Assembly (NCBI RefSeq): GCF_023155805.1
Contig: NZ_JAKNUW010000002.1
Location: 149,080 to 213,079 of the forward strand
Direction of reading: 5' to 3'
Length of the DNA stretch: 64,000 nt
Source of the DNA: Micrococcus lacusdianchii
GTDB lineage: Bacteria; Actinomycetota; Actinomycetes; Actinomycetales; Micrococcaceae
Positions 56,387 through 64,000 of this stretch are shown one piece after another; position 1 is the stretch's first letter, and each line of letters begins with the position of its first letter. The notes beneath the pieces were generated by a model. The model searched no databases and had not been told where the DNA came from. It worked only from the letters and a program-made list of their open reading frames with translations. The position numbers and the translations under genes are program-made.

Positions 56387-56443
56387 CGAGGGGCCACGAA
56401 TGGTGGGAATCCAGCCCGGATGCGAAAGGTACGTGGCCCCTCG
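56387..56443. terminator. Inverted repeat between gatB and the convergent phosphotransferase
   Basis: CGAGGGGCCACG (56387-56398) and CGTGGCCCCTCG (56432-56443) are exact complements around a 33-base loop. It sits between two convergent genes and can stop transcription from either side. Confidence 0.6.
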
Positions 56444-56457
56444 TCGTCGGTTGTGGG

Positions 56458-57489
56458 TCACAGCGCCGCGCTCGCCCGCTCGATCCTCGGCAGCACCTTG
56501 CGCAGCAGCCGACCCCAGCGCGGCACGCGCCCGGTGATCTCCTGCCGGGCCGCGGCGTCGTCGAGGGAGTCCAGGGCGGCGGCGCCCAGCCAGACCCGGG
56601 CTCGCCGGGCCTCCGCGGGCGTGCGGGCGATGGCCTCGATCCGTCCCTCGCCGTGCCAGATCCCCAGGTAGGCCACGTTGCGTGCGGCGTCGCCGGCGTG
56701 GGCGAGGTCCCAGTCCAGGATCCCGGAGAGCTCCCACCGCACGTCCGCCCCGTCCGGGGCGGGCACCCAGTGCATGTTGTGCCCGGCCAGGTCGCCGTGC
56801 ACCAGCGCGGGCCCGTCCGGGGGCGCGGCGGCCCACGCGGTCACGGCCGCCGCGATCCTCTCGACGACGCCGGCCCAGTCCGCCGGGAGCGCTCCGGCAT
56901 GTTCGGCCGGCAGGGACTCACGCAGCCGCCCGAGACGCTCCACCCGCTCGGCGGTCCACGGACCCCGGAACGCGAACGCCGGGCCCAGGCCCGCGGAGAC
57001 GCCCGGTGCGGTCACGTCCACCGCGTCGAGGGCGTCCACGATCCCGCGGAGGACGGTCGGGTCGCCCTCGTGGGGCGGGTGCGGCTGCCCCGGCACGAAC
57101 GCCTGGACGACGGCCGCGGCGAGGGGGCGGCCGGCGTCGTCGTCCTGGCGGACCACCGCGGAGAGCGGGCGCGGCACCGCGAAGGGCAGGCCCGCGTCCG
57201 CGAGCGCCTCGAGCAGGGCCATGCGGCGGGGCAGGTGCGCGGCCGGGGAGTCCTCCAGCGTCCACGCCGCGCCCACAGGCGCCCCGGCCTCGCTCGGCCG
57301 GGTCATGCGCAGCACTCCCACGCCGTCCAGCACGAGCACCCGGTGGAACTGCCCGGACTCCACCACGTGGCCGGCGGACCAGTCGGCGGTGCGGAGTCGG
57401 GCGGCGACGTCGTCGGTCACCTCCGGCAGCAGGCGCCGCAGGGCCTCGGTCACCAGCTCGAGCTCGGATGCCGCGGGGGAGGAGGTCAT
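56458..57489 (-). CDS. Aminoglycoside-phosphotransferase-like (APH family) kinase
   Basis: A 343-residue protein-kinase-like fold enzyme. ALVHGDLAGHNMHWV (about residue 222) holds the H-G-D-x-x-x-x-N catalytic loop and SGILDWDLAHAGDAARNVAY the metal-binding D-x-D. The family phosphorylates diverse small molecules; nothing here indicates antibiotic resistance. The ATG at 57489 has a TAGCGT box 7 bases upstream. Confidence 0.82.
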   Translation of the reverse strand: MTSSPAASELELVTEALRRLLPEVTDDVAARLRTADWSAGHVVESGQFHRVLVLDGVGVLRMTRPSEAGAPVGAAWTLEDSPAAHLPRRMALLEALADAGLPFAVPRPLSAVVRQDDDAGRPLAAAVVQAFVPGQPHPPHEGDPTVLRGIVDALDAVDVTAPGVSAGLGPAFAFRGPWTAERVERLGRLRESLPAEHAGALPADWAGVVERIAAAVTAWAAAPPDGPALVHGDLAGHNMHWVPAPDGADVRWELSGILDWDLAHAGDAARNVAYLGIWHGEGRIEAIARTPAEARRARVWLGAAALDSLDDAAARQEITGRVPRWGRLLRKVLPRIERASAAL

Positions 57490-57496
57490 GGGCCCC

Positions 57497-57502
57497 ACGC
57501 TA
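57497..57502 (-). promoter_or_regulatory. -10 box of the phosphotransferase gene, leaderless start
   Basis: Minus strand TAGCGT, 7 bases before the ATG at 57489. Confidence 0.5.
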
Positions 57503-57520
57503 GCGCCCGGCCACCCCTCC

Positions 57521-57594
57521 ACTTTCGGTCGCGGAATCGGTGCTTCCAGGCCCCTGGCGGAGGCCTGAGGGGACGATTTCGCGCTCGAAAGCGA
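57521..57594. repeat. Imperfect inverted repeat, second copy of the ACTTTCGGTCG element
   Basis: CTTTCGGTCGCGGAATCG near 57522 pairs with CGATTTCGCGCTCGAAAG near 57574, 15 of 18 positions. An inner CAGGCC/GGCCTG hairpin lies between. The outer arm shares ACTTTCGGTCG with the element at 25985. It lies between two divergent leaderless genes, so here it is not a terminator. Confidence 0.5.
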
Positions 57595-57622
57595 GGGGGA
57601 GGGGGAGGAGAGGAGGGGAGGG

Positions 57623-57628
57623 GATACT
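57623..57628 (+). promoter_or_regulatory. -10 box of the CPBP gene, leaderless start
   Basis: GATACT, 7 bases before the ATG at 57636. The purine-rich GGGAGGAGAGGAGGGGAGG run lies upstream of this box, so it would not be in a leaderless transcript. Confidence 0.45.
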
Positions 57629-57635
57629 GTCGGGC

Positions 57636-58523
57636 ATGACCGGCTCCGCCCCCTCCATCCCCGCTGCCCGCCCGGCTCCCCGGGCCCTCCCCGCCCCGAG
57701 CGCGCGCGTGGTCCGGTGGGAGATCGCGATCGTGCTGGGCCTGTCCCTGGGCCGCAGCGCCGTGTACGCGATCGTCCAGCTGATCGACAAGGCCACCCGC
57801 GCCCCGCTCGGCGAGCAGACCACCGTGCTGAACCCGACGCTCAGCCCGCGCCCCGGCTTCGACCTCACCTACCAGCTCCTGGACATCGGCTTCGCACTGA
57901 TGCCCGTGCTGCTCGTGCTGCACCTGACGTGGCTGCGGGGGCGGAACCCGTTCCGGGCGTTCGGCCTGGACCTGCGCCACCCCGTCCGCGACCTCGTCTG
58001 GGGCCTCGCCCTGTTCCTCGGGATCGGCCTCGGCACCCTCGGTGTGTACGCCGCAGGCCGGGCCGCCGGGATCACGACGGCGATCGTCGCCAACGCCCTC
58101 GACGAGACCTGGTACCACGTCCCCGTGCTGCTGCTCTCGGCCGCGCGGCACGCGCTCGTGGAGGAGGTGATCGTGGGGGCGTGGCTCGTCGACCGGCTCG
58201 GGTGGCTCCAGCAGCTGCGTGCCGCCGGACGGCACCGGGATCCGGCCCCCGCCCTCGCCTCACCCCGGGTGAGCGACGCCGGCCTGCACCTGCCCGTGCG
58301 GGCGGGGACCGTCGTCGTCGCCCTCGCGGTGCTGCGCGGGGCGTACCACCTGTACCAGGGCGTGGGCCCGGGGATCGGCAACGCGCTCATGGGGGTGGTG
58401 TTCACGCTCGTGCTGCTGCGCACGCGCCGGGTCATGCCGCTGGTCCTGGCCCACTTCCTGCTGGACGCCGCCGGGTTCGTGGCGTACCCCATGCTGCATG
58501 AGGCGGGACTCTTCGGCGGGTGA
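57636..58523 (+). CDS. CPBP (CAAX/Abi-type) intramembrane metalloprotease
   Basis: A 295-residue membrane protein with about 7-8 helices. Motif 1 is ALVEEVIVGAWLVDRL (about residue 180), with the two adjacent glutamates; the usual later Arg of E-E-x-x-x-R is not at its normal place. Motif 2 is AYHLYQGVGPGIGNALMGVV, and motif 3 is LAHFLLDAAGFV, with the histidine and aspartate. Substrates of actinobacterial members are mostly unknown. Confidence 0.85.
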   Translation: MTGSAPSIPAARPAPRALPAPSARVVRWEIAIVLGLSLGRSAVYAIVQLIDKATRAPLGEQTTVLNPTLSPRPGFDLTYQLLDIGFALMPVLLVLHLTWLRGRNPFRAFGLDLRHPVRDLVWGLALFLGIGLGTLGVYAAGRAAGITTAIVANALDETWYHVPVLLLSAARHALVEEVIVGAWLVDRLGWLQQLRAAGRHRDPAPALASPRVSDAGLHLPVRAGTVVVALAVLRGAYHLYQGVGPGIGNALMGVVFTLVLLRTRRVMPLVLAHFLLDAAGFVAYPMLHEAGLFGG

Positions 58524-58544
58524 GGGCGTCCCCGCGGCACTCTC

Positions 58545-58593
58545 GGGGCGGAACCTGGTGCTGTCACTCCGGGAAAGAGCCAGGTTTCGCCCC
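58545..58593. terminator. 14-bp hairpin between convergent genes
   Basis: GGGGCGGAACCTGG (58545-58558) pairs with CCAGGTTTCGCCCC (58580-58593), all 14 positions if one G-U pair is allowed, around a 21-base loop. It separates the CPBP and VOC genes. Confidence 0.6.
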
Positions 58594-58634
58594 GGAACCG
58601 CCCACACCGCTGAGGGGCGGGCGGACGGGAGGGG

Positions 58635-59294
58635 TCAGAGCGTGACGGTGCCCGCGGGAGTCGTGAAGGTCACCGAGACGATGCCCGGGGTGCCCGAGGG
58701 GGCGAGGTGCTGGACGTCGACGTCTGCGACCCCGTCCGTCTCACCCTCCTGCTCACCGCCGAGCCACTCGATGAGGCGGTCCCGGGAGCCGGCGATGGCG
58801 ACCTTCTCGATCGCGGCCTGCGCCGGTGCGGCCTGCGAGGGGTGCATGTCCTCCTGGCCGTCCGCCCAGCGCATGATGAACGGCAGCTGCGGGTCGGCCA
58901 GGGTGCCCTTCACCCCGATCTGGCGCCAGGAGAGCTCGCGCCCGTCCGGGAAGCGACGGATGCCGGGGACGGCCTCACGCCCCAGGCGGCGCTCGAAGCG
59001 GCCGATGTCCGATGTGGACACGGCCCAGCTCATCCAGCCGCCGCCCTGCTCGGAGCGGGCGCGCACGAGCTGTCCGAACGGGGCGGACAGGGAGGCCGGG
59101 TGGTCCAGGGCCTCGACGACCTCGAGGTACTGGCGGTTGGCCATGGGGAACAGGACGTTATGCGTCCCGAAGCGCGGGTGCACCCCGCCCTTGATCCGCT
59201 CGACGCCGAGGGCGGCGGAGATCCGCTCCACCGTCGCGTCGAGGCCCTCGGGTCCGGCGGCGAAGGAGACGTGGTCCATGCGGCAGGTGTTCAC
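58635..59294 (-). CDS. VOC/glyoxalase-like domain protein
   Basis: A 219-residue protein of the glyoxalase-like (PF13468-type) group. MDHVSFAAGPEGLDATVERI opens a first beta-alpha-beta module; HPRFGTHNVLFPMANRQYLE holds candidate metal ligands (His, Glu); PFIMRWADGQEDMHP is in the second half. Function unknown. GAGAGGA lies 8 bases before the GTG at 59294; an ATG at 59279 is the alternative. It is divergent from metY. Confidence 0.72.
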   Translation of the reverse strand: MNTCRMDHVSFAAGPEGLDATVERISAALGVERIKGGVHPRFGTHNVLFPMANRQYLEVVEALDHPASLSAPFGQLVRARSEQGGGWMSWAVSTSDIGRFERRLGREAVPGIRRFPDGRELSWRQIGVKGTLADPQLPFIMRWADGQEDMHPSQAAPAQAAIEKVAIAGSRDRLIEWLGGEQEGETDGVADVDVQHLAPSGTPGIVSVTFTTPAGTVTL

Positions 59295-59473
59295 AGCGCT
59301 GATCCTCTCGGTTCCCCGGCTCTCCGAGGTCCTGGCCTGGTGCGAGCAGGGGGTGCGGGCCGGGTCTTGACGGCGGCGCTCCCCCCGTGGCCGAAGCGTA
59401 TCCGCGTGTGACGTACGTGACGAAATCGGGTCACCGAGCGTCGCGATCCGACCTCTCACCGCCCCGGGACGGC

Positions 59474-59479
59474 TACGAT
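59474..59479 (+). promoter_or_regulatory. -10 box of the metY-metX operon
   Basis: TACGAT placed so that transcription begins about one base before the riboswitch aptamer, which supports both calls. Confidence 0.6.
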
Positions 59480-59487
59480 GGCGGCAC

Positions 59488-59602
59488 GGTCACGAGAGTC
59501 AGCGCAAGGCCCCGGCGAGCTGACCGGCAACCCTCCTTCCGCGGTGGGGTGCCCCGGGTGACGACCAGGCTGGCCCCCGCCCGGGGTGCCGGCAAGCGCG
59601 GG
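59488..59602 (+). promoter_or_regulatory. SAM-IV riboswitch upstream of metY
   Basis: GGTCACGAGAGTCAGCG, GAGCTGACCGGCAACCCTCC, CCGCGGTGGGGTGCCCCGGG and TGACGACCAGGC occur in the order of the actinobacterial SAM-IV aptamer. GTCAGC/GCTGAC forms P2-like pairing, and GGTC at the start pairs with GACC near 59563-59566 to close the core. The downstream CCCCGCCCGGGG stretch may belong to the expression platform. High S-adenosylmethionine would repress metY-metX. Assigned by remembered consensus, not by a covariance search. Confidence 0.85.
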
Positions 59603-59697
59603 CCGCCCCACGGCGTCCCCTCCCTCAGCGCACGCCCGCCCGGCGGCGCCGCAGGGGTGGACGTCCGCGGCCCCTGACACGTTCAGGAGGACCAGCC

Positions 59698-61059
59698 ATG
59701 ACCACCGACGCCGCCTCTCACTGGGGCTTCTCCACCGCCCAGGTCCACGCGGGCACCGGCGAGCCCCACGCCTTCGGCGCCACGGCCCTGCCGCTCTACC
59801 AGACCACCTCGTACGACTTCCCGTCCGCGGAGGTCGCGGCCGACCGGTTCGCGCTCAAGGACCTCGGCCCCATCTACACCCGCATCGGCAACCCCACCCA
59901 GGAGGCCGTGGAGGCCAAGATCGCCGCGCTCGAGGGCGGCGTGGGCGCGCTGCTGCTGGCCTCAGGCCAGGCCGCCACCACGTTCTCGATCCTCAACCTG
60001 GCCGGCGCCGGGGACCACGTCGTCGCCTCCGCCTCGCTGTACGGCGGCACGCAGAACCTGTTCAAGCACACCCTGGCCAAGGTGGGCGTGGAGACCACGT
60101 TCGTGCAGGACCCGGACGACCCCGAGCAGTGGCGCGCCGCCGTGCGCCCGAACACCAAGGCCTTCTTCGGGGAGACCGTGGGCAACCCCCGCGGGGACGT
60201 CTTGGACATCGCCGCCGTCGCCGAGGCCGCCCACGACGCCGGCGTGCCGCTGATCGTGGACAGCACCCTGACCACCCCGTACCTCGTGCGGCCCATCGAG
60301 CACGGCGCGGACGTCGTCGTGCACTCGGCCACGAAGTACCTCGGCGGGCATGCCGCCGCGATGGCAGGCGTGATCGTGGACGCCGGCCGGTTCGACTACG
60401 CCCAGGATCCCGAGCGGTTCCCCGGCTTCAACGAGCCGGACGAGTCCTACCACGGCGTGGTGTACGCCCGGGACCTGGGCGTGGGCAGCCCGCTGGGGGC
60501 GAACCTGGCGTTCGTGCTCAAGGCGCGGGTGCAGCTGCTGCGCGACTACGGCTCGGCCATCTCCCCGTTCAACGCGTTCCTGGTGAACCTGGGGCTCGAG
60601 ACCCTGTCCCTGCGCATGGAGCGCCAGGTGGGGACGGCGCTCGCGGTGGCACGCCACCTCGAGGGGCACCCGCAGGTGGAGTCCGTCTCCCACCCCGGCC
60701 TGGAGTCCAGCCCCTGGCACGAGCGCGCGCAGCGGTACCTGCCACGCGGGGCGTGCGCGTTCGTCTCCTTCGAGATCGCCGGCGGCGCGGCCGCGGGTGC
60801 CGCGTTCGTGGACGGGCTGGAGCTGCACCACCACGTGGCGAACATCGGCGACGTCCGCTCGCTCGTGGTGCACCCCGCCTCCACCACGCACTCCCAGCTC
60901 ACCGAGGACGAGCAGCGCGCCGCCGGCGTCACCCCGGGACTGGTGCGGCTGTCCCTGGGCGTGGAGGACCTCGACGACGTCCTCGCCGACCTGGAGCGCG
61001 GCTTCCTCGCCGCCGGCCGCGCCGTCGACGCCCAGGGCCAGGGTGGAGGCCGGCGATGA
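59698..61059 (+). CDS. metY: O-acetylhomoserine aminocarboxypropyltransferase / sulfhydrylase
   Basis: A 453-residue PLP enzyme of the Cys/Met metabolism family, making homocysteine directly from O-acetylhomoserine and sulfide. GFSTAQVHAGTGEPHAFGAT and LPLYQTTSYDF open it; YTRIGNPTQEAVEAKIA is the partner-subunit loop; ADVVVHSATKYLGGHAAAMA holds the PLP lysine; and HPASTTHSQLTEDEQ is the C-terminal substrate loop. AGGAGGACC precedes the ATG. Under SAM riboswitch control with metX. Confidence 0.95.
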   Translation: MTTDAASHWGFSTAQVHAGTGEPHAFGATALPLYQTTSYDFPSAEVAADRFALKDLGPIYTRIGNPTQEAVEAKIAALEGGVGALLLASGQAATTFSILNLAGAGDHVVASASLYGGTQNLFKHTLAKVGVETTFVQDPDDPEQWRAAVRPNTKAFFGETVGNPRGDVLDIAAVAEAAHDAGVPLIVDSTLTTPYLVRPIEHGADVVVHSATKYLGGHAAAMAGVIVDAGRFDYAQDPERFPGFNEPDESYHGVVYARDLGVGSPLGANLAFVLKARVQLLRDYGSAISPFNAFLVNLGLETLSLRMERQVGTALAVARHLEGHPQVESVSHPGLESSPWHERAQRYLPRGACAFVSFEIAGGAAAGAAFVDGLELHHHVANIGDVRSLVVHPASTTHSQLTEDEQRAAGVTPGLVRLSLGVEDLDDVLADLERGFLAAGRAVDAQGQGGGRR

Positions 61060-62204
61060 CCACGACGATGACGCGCCCGGCCCCGGCGCCGGCTCCGGCG
61101 CCCCGTGCCCCGCGCCTGCCGCACGGGACGCGGGGCACCGTCTCCGTGGGGGAGCTGCGCACCGAGACCGGCGGGCACCTGCCGGAGGTGCGGCTGGCCT
61201 ACGAGACGTGGGGCGCCCTGGACGCGGACGGGACCAACGCCGTGCTCGTGCTGCACGCCCTCACCGGGGACGCGCATGTGGCCTCCCACCGCGAGGACCC
61301 CTCCCCGGGCTGGTGGGAGGAGCTCGTGGGCCCCGGCCGTGCCGTGGACACGGACCGGTGGTTCGTGGTGGCCCCGAACATGCTCGGCGGCTGCGACGGC
61401 TCGACTGGCCCGTCCTCGCCGGCCCCGGACGGGGCACCCTGGGGCAGCCGCTTCCCGTTCGTCACCCTGCGCGACGCCGTCGAGACGGAGCGGCGGCTCG
61501 CCGAGCACCTCGGCGTCACCGCGTGGCAGGCCGTGATCGGCGGCTCGATGGGCGGGGCCCGGGCGATCGAGTGGGCCGTGACCCACGCGGACATGGTCCG
61601 CGGGATGGCCGTGCTGGCGTCCACCGCGTGCTCCTCCGCCGAGCAGATCGCCTGGGCGCAGGCTCAGACCCAGGCCGTCCGCCTGGACCCGGACTGGGCC
61701 GGGGGCGACTACCACCCGGGGCCCGGCCCCGTGAGAGGGCTCGGCATCGCCCGGCGCATCGCGCACACGACCTACCGGTCCGCGGCGGAGCTGGAGGGCC
61801 GGTTCGGCCGCGCCGCCCAGGGCGCCGAGGACCCGTTCGGCACCGTCGCCGGGCCGCGGGCGGGCCGTTACCAGGTGGAGTCCTACCTGGACCACCAGGC
61901 CGCCAAGCTCGTGGACCGGTTCGACGCCGGCTCCTACGTCACCCTCACGGAGGCGCTCATGAGCCACGACGTCGGGCGCGGCCGGGGCGGGGTCGAGGCC
62001 GCGCTCGCGGGGTACCCGGGGCGGGCGTTCGTGGCCGCCGTCGACTCGGATCGGCTGTACTTCCCGGCCGAGTCGGAGCGGCTGGCGAGCCTGCTCCCCG
62101 GGGAGGTGCCGGTGCACACGATCGCCTCGCCGATCGGCCACGACGGGTTCCTCACCGAGTACGCGCAGGTGGCGGAGGAGCTGAAGGCCGCGCTCGAGCT
62201 GTGA
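61056..62204 (+). CDS. metX: Homoserine O-acetyltransferase
   Basis: A 382-residue alpha/beta hydrolase-fold enzyme that acetylates homoserine with acetyl-CoA, giving the metY substrate. Seen: VLHALTGDAHV, nucleophile elbow VIGGSMGGARAIEWAV with the catalytic serine, and C-terminal aspartate and histidine in VDSDRLYFP and SPIGHDGFLTE. The stretch AGRYQVESYLDHQAAKLVDR is typical of MetX rather than serine transferases. The start overlaps the metY stop. Confidence 0.95.
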   Translation: MTTTMTRPAPAPAPAPRAPRLPHGTRGTVSVGELRTETGGHLPEVRLAYETWGALDADGTNAVLVLHALTGDAHVASHREDPSPGWWEELVGPGRAVDTDRWFVVAPNMLGGCDGSTGPSSPAPDGAPWGSRFPFVTLRDAVETERRLAEHLGVTAWQAVIGGSMGGARAIEWAVTHADMVRGMAVLASTACSSAEQIAWAQAQTQAVRLDPDWAGGDYHPGPGPVRGLGIARRIAHTTYRSAAELEGRFGRAAQGAEDPFGTVAGPRAGRYQVESYLDHQAAKLVDRFDAGSYVTLTEALMSHDVGRGRGGVEAALAGYPGRAFVAAVDSDRLYFPAESERLASLLPGEVPVHTIASPIGHDGFLTEYAQVAEELKAALEL

Positions 62205-62256
62205 GGCCCGGGGCCGGCGTGCGGACCTGCCGCGCCGGGGCCGAGGTCGTCCCGGG

Positions 62257-63126
62257 TCAGTCCCGGGCGTCCTCCGTGTGGTCGGAGCCGTGGGGCATGT
62301 CCGCCCCGAACAGCGGCGCGGGCAGCGGCCGCTTCGCCTCGATCCCGTCCCCTGAGGAGACGCCGCGCAGCCGGCGGCCCACCCACGGGGCGAGGTGCGT
62401 GCGCGCCCACCGCACGTCCGAGACGCGCGCCTGGCTCCACGTGCGCTCGACGGAGGGGCGGGGGACGAACGGGTCGAGATCGTGCTCGACGCCGAGCGTC
62501 TCCAGGACCATGGCCGCGATGGTGTGGTGCCCGGCGGGGGAGAAGTGCAGGCGGTCCTCGGCCCACATCTCCGGGCGGGAGAGCTCCTTGAGGGACCACA
62601 TGTCCGGCACGAGCGCCCCATGGCGGGCGGCCACGGTGCGGATGTTCTCGTTGAAGATCGCCACGCGTCCGCGGATCCGCCCCAGCACGGGGGTGTCCCG
62701 GATGTCCGTGACGTTGAACAGCAGGATCGTGGCGCCGCTCTCGGCCAGGCGGGCGACGGCGTCGTCGAGGCGCAGGGCGACGTCGTCCGGGTCGGCGCGG
62801 CGGAGGATGTCGTTGCCGCCGGCGCAGATGCTGATCAGGTCCGGTTCGAGCGCCACGGCGGGATCCACCTGGCCGGCGGCGATCTCGTCGATCAGGCGGC
62901 CGCGCACCGCGAGGTTGGCGTAGGAGAAGGGCTCGCCGGCCGGAGTGAGCCGGGAGAGCTCCTCCGCCACGCGGTCGGCCCAGCCGCGGTGGTAGTCGGG
63001 GTTCTCCGGGGTGGGGTCGGGATCGCCGATCCCCTCCGTGAAGGAGTCGCCGAGGGCCACGAAGCGGCGCCAGGGCTGTCCGAGGGCGGTGGCGGAGAAG
63101 TTGTCGATACCGGTTGTCTCACTCAC
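62257..63126 (-). CDS. SGNH/GDSL-family hydrolase
   Basis: A 289-residue esterase-type protein. Block I is FVALGDSFTEGIGDP with the nucleophile serine (about residue 28), block II includes NLAVRGRLIDEI, block III ICAGGNDILRRADPD with the oxyanion asparagine, and block V EDRLHFSPAGHH with Asp and His. No signal peptide, so it is cytoplasmic. Substrate unknown; homologues are common in Micrococcaceae. The GTG at 63126 follows a CACAAT box. Confidence 0.88.
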   Translation of the reverse strand: MSETTGIDNFSATALGQPWRRFVALGDSFTEGIGDPDPTPENPDYHRGWADRVAEELSRLTPAGEPFSYANLAVRGRLIDEIAAGQVDPAVALEPDLISICAGGNDILRRADPDDVALRLDDAVARLAESGATILLFNVTDIRDTPVLGRIRGRVAIFNENIRTVAARHGALVPDMWSLKELSRPEMWAEDRLHFSPAGHHTIAAMVLETLGVEHDLDPFVPRPSVERTWSQARVSDVRWARTHLAPWVGRRLRGVSSGDGIEAKRPLPAPLFGADMPHGSDHTEDARD

Positions 63127-63134
63127 ATTGATCC

Positions 63135-63140
63135 ATTGTG
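63135..63140 (-). promoter_or_regulatory. -10 box of the GDSL gene, near-leaderless start
   Basis: Minus strand CACAAT, 8 bases before GTG at 63126. The same hexamer precedes the LpdA-like gene at 24547. Confidence 0.4.
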
Positions 63141-63177
63141 CCCGTCCTGTGCCCCCGGGGCCAGGGGAGACGACCAG

Positions 63178-63183
63178 TAGGGT
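63178..63183 (+). promoter_or_regulatory. -10 box of the esterase gene, leaderless start
   Basis: TAGGGT, 6 bases before the GTG at 63190. It shares a 63-base divergent promoter region with the GDSL gene. Confidence 0.55.
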
Positions 63184-63189
63184 GTCGCC

Positions 63190-63873
63190 GTGACCGAGAC
63201 CTCCTCCGCCCCCGCCCCGTCCACCGTCCGCTGGTCCCGCCCGGAGGGCGAATGGACCGACGACCTGCTGATCCTGCTGCACGGCTACGGCGCCGACGAG
63301 CACGACCTCGTCGGTGTCGCCGCGCACCTGCCGGAGCACCTCACCGCGGTGTCCGTGCGCGCCCCGCTGGCGCTGTCCACCGGCGGGGCCGCCTGGTTCC
63401 CGCTCTCCCAGGACCCCGTCACCGGGGAGATCGGCGCCGACGCCGGCGCAGTCCGGTCCGCGGTCGAGGCACTGGACGCGTGGGTCCGTGAGGTTCGTCC
63501 GGGGTTCCGCACCGTGTCCCTGCTCGGCTTCTCGCAGGGCATGGCCATGGCCACGTCTCTGCTGCGGCTCGACCCCGAGGCCTACGTGTGCACCGTCGCC
63601 CTGTCCGGATTCGTGGTGGACCCGCGGCACGCGGAGGCGGGCCTGGAGGGGCTGTTCCCGGCGGACGAGACCGTCGCCGCGGCGAAGCCGAAGGTCTTCT
63701 GGGGCCGCGGTCAGGCCGACCCGATCATCTCCGAGCACCGTGTCGAGGAGTCCCACGCGTGGCTGACCGCGAACACCGACCTGACCAAGGTGGTCTACGC
63801 GGGCCTGGGCCACGCGATCAGCCCCCAGGAGCTGGGCCACGTGAAGGAGTACCTCGCGCACCACGTGCGCTGA
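63190..63873 (+). CDS. Phospholipase/carboxylesterase family alpha/beta hydrolase
   Basis: A 227-residue hydrolase of the abhydrolase_2 group. LLILLHGYGADEHDLVGVA is the oxyanion-loop region, SLLGFSQGMAMATSLLRL the nucleophile elbow (G-F-S-Q-G, about residue 117), WGRGQADPIIS holds the acid and YAGLGHAISPQEL the histidine. Family members hydrolyse lysophospholipids or acyl esters; the substrate here is unknown. Confidence 0.88.
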   Translation: MTETSSAPAPSTVRWSRPEGEWTDDLLILLHGYGADEHDLVGVAAHLPEHLTAVSVRAPLALSTGGAAWFPLSQDPVTGEIGADAGAVRSAVEALDAWVREVRPGFRTVSLLGFSQGMAMATSLLRLDPEAYVCTVALSGFVVDPRHAEAGLEGLFPADETVAAAKPKVFWGRGQADPIISEHRVEESHAWLTANTDLTKVVYAGLGHAISPQELGHVKEYLAHHVR

Positions 63874-63888
63874 GCCCGAGCCGGGCGC

Positions 63889-64000
63889 TCAGCCCTGGTC
63901 GGCCTCGATCACGATCTCCTCGCCGTTGAACCCGACGACGTCCCCGCCGCGCAGCTGCCGGCCGCGGCGGGTCTCCACCTCGCCGTTGACCGTGACCATC
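63889..64000 (-). CDS. S4 RNA-binding domain protein, C-terminal end
   Basis: The minus-strand frame enters from the window edge and stops at 63889. The visible 36 residues, VTVNGEVETRRGRQLRGGDV and then a VGFNGEEIVIEADQG-like end, match the second half of small stand-alone S4 domains (YaaA/RlbA-like). The N-terminal half lies beyond the window. Confidence 0.75.
   Translation of the reverse strand, partial: MVTVNGEVETRRGRQLRGGDVVGFNGEEIVIEADQG

Overview
This window is bacterial chromosome from a very high-GC actinobacterium, most likely Micrococcaceae and probably Micrococcus or a close relative. The reasons are the strong G/C third-position bias (which also produces kilobase-long antisense open frames), a SAM-IV type riboswitch before metY, an acyl-CoA carboxylase with an epsilon subunit, a Micrococcaceae-like insertion in LigA, and many leaderless genes. 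The species assignment is inference from gene content; no search was run.

Layout. 0-10.4 kb: end of an aldehyde dehydrogenase, tatD, rsmA, ispE, an ABC-F ATPase, a polyprenyl-phosphate sugar transferase, tRNA-Gln, glmU, prs and lepB. 10.4-21 kb: an unusual HPr-kinase-like/PqqD fusion, rplY, pth, a decayed phosphatase gene, a DUF2505 gene, a MauE-thioredoxin fusion, mfd, and a minus-strand run of a small membrane gene, an acyltransferase and a low-molecular-weight tyrosine phosphatase. 21-27.5 kb: a nucleoside-catabolism run (purine nucleoside phosphorylase, phosphosugar mutase, deoC), a divergent cysteine-less LpdA flavoprotein, and an MHS-family transporter. 27.7-32.2 kb: biotin carboxylase/BCCP, Maf, and a DUF885 hydrolase.

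32.2-42.7 kb is the main accessory region: a cell-surface polysaccharide locus with pyruvyl transferase, Wzx flippase, a glycosyltransferase-TagA fusion, an AT-rich Wzy polymerase, an acyltransferase, a nucleotidyltransferase-like protein, a Wzz/Wzc tyrosine kinase and a PqqD-like protein. It lies between maf/accA3 and accE/accD, genes that are normally neighbours in actinobacteria, so it looks like an insertion into the carboxylase cluster. It has no initiating sugar transferase or tyrosine phosphatase; both occur elsewhere in the window (5.3 and 19.0 kb). The PqqD-like protein, the nucleotidyltransferase and the distant HprK-like/PqqD fusion resemble parts of the poorly understood HPr-kinase-related (HPr-rel) systems.

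42.7-64 kb returns to core functions: accE, accD, birA, a PH-domain protein, a class III adenylate cyclase, a PP2C phosphatase, ligA, an inositol-phosphatase-like gene, a thioredoxin-fold membrane protein, a GNAT, gatCAB, a phosphotransferase, a CPBP protease, a VOC protein, riboswitch-metY-metX, a GDSL hydrolase, an esterase, and the end of an S4-domain gene.

Twelve genes have a TANNNT-like -10 box only 6-8 bases before the start codon, implying leaderless mRNAs. Several strong intergenic hairpins and a small dispersed repeat family are also present.
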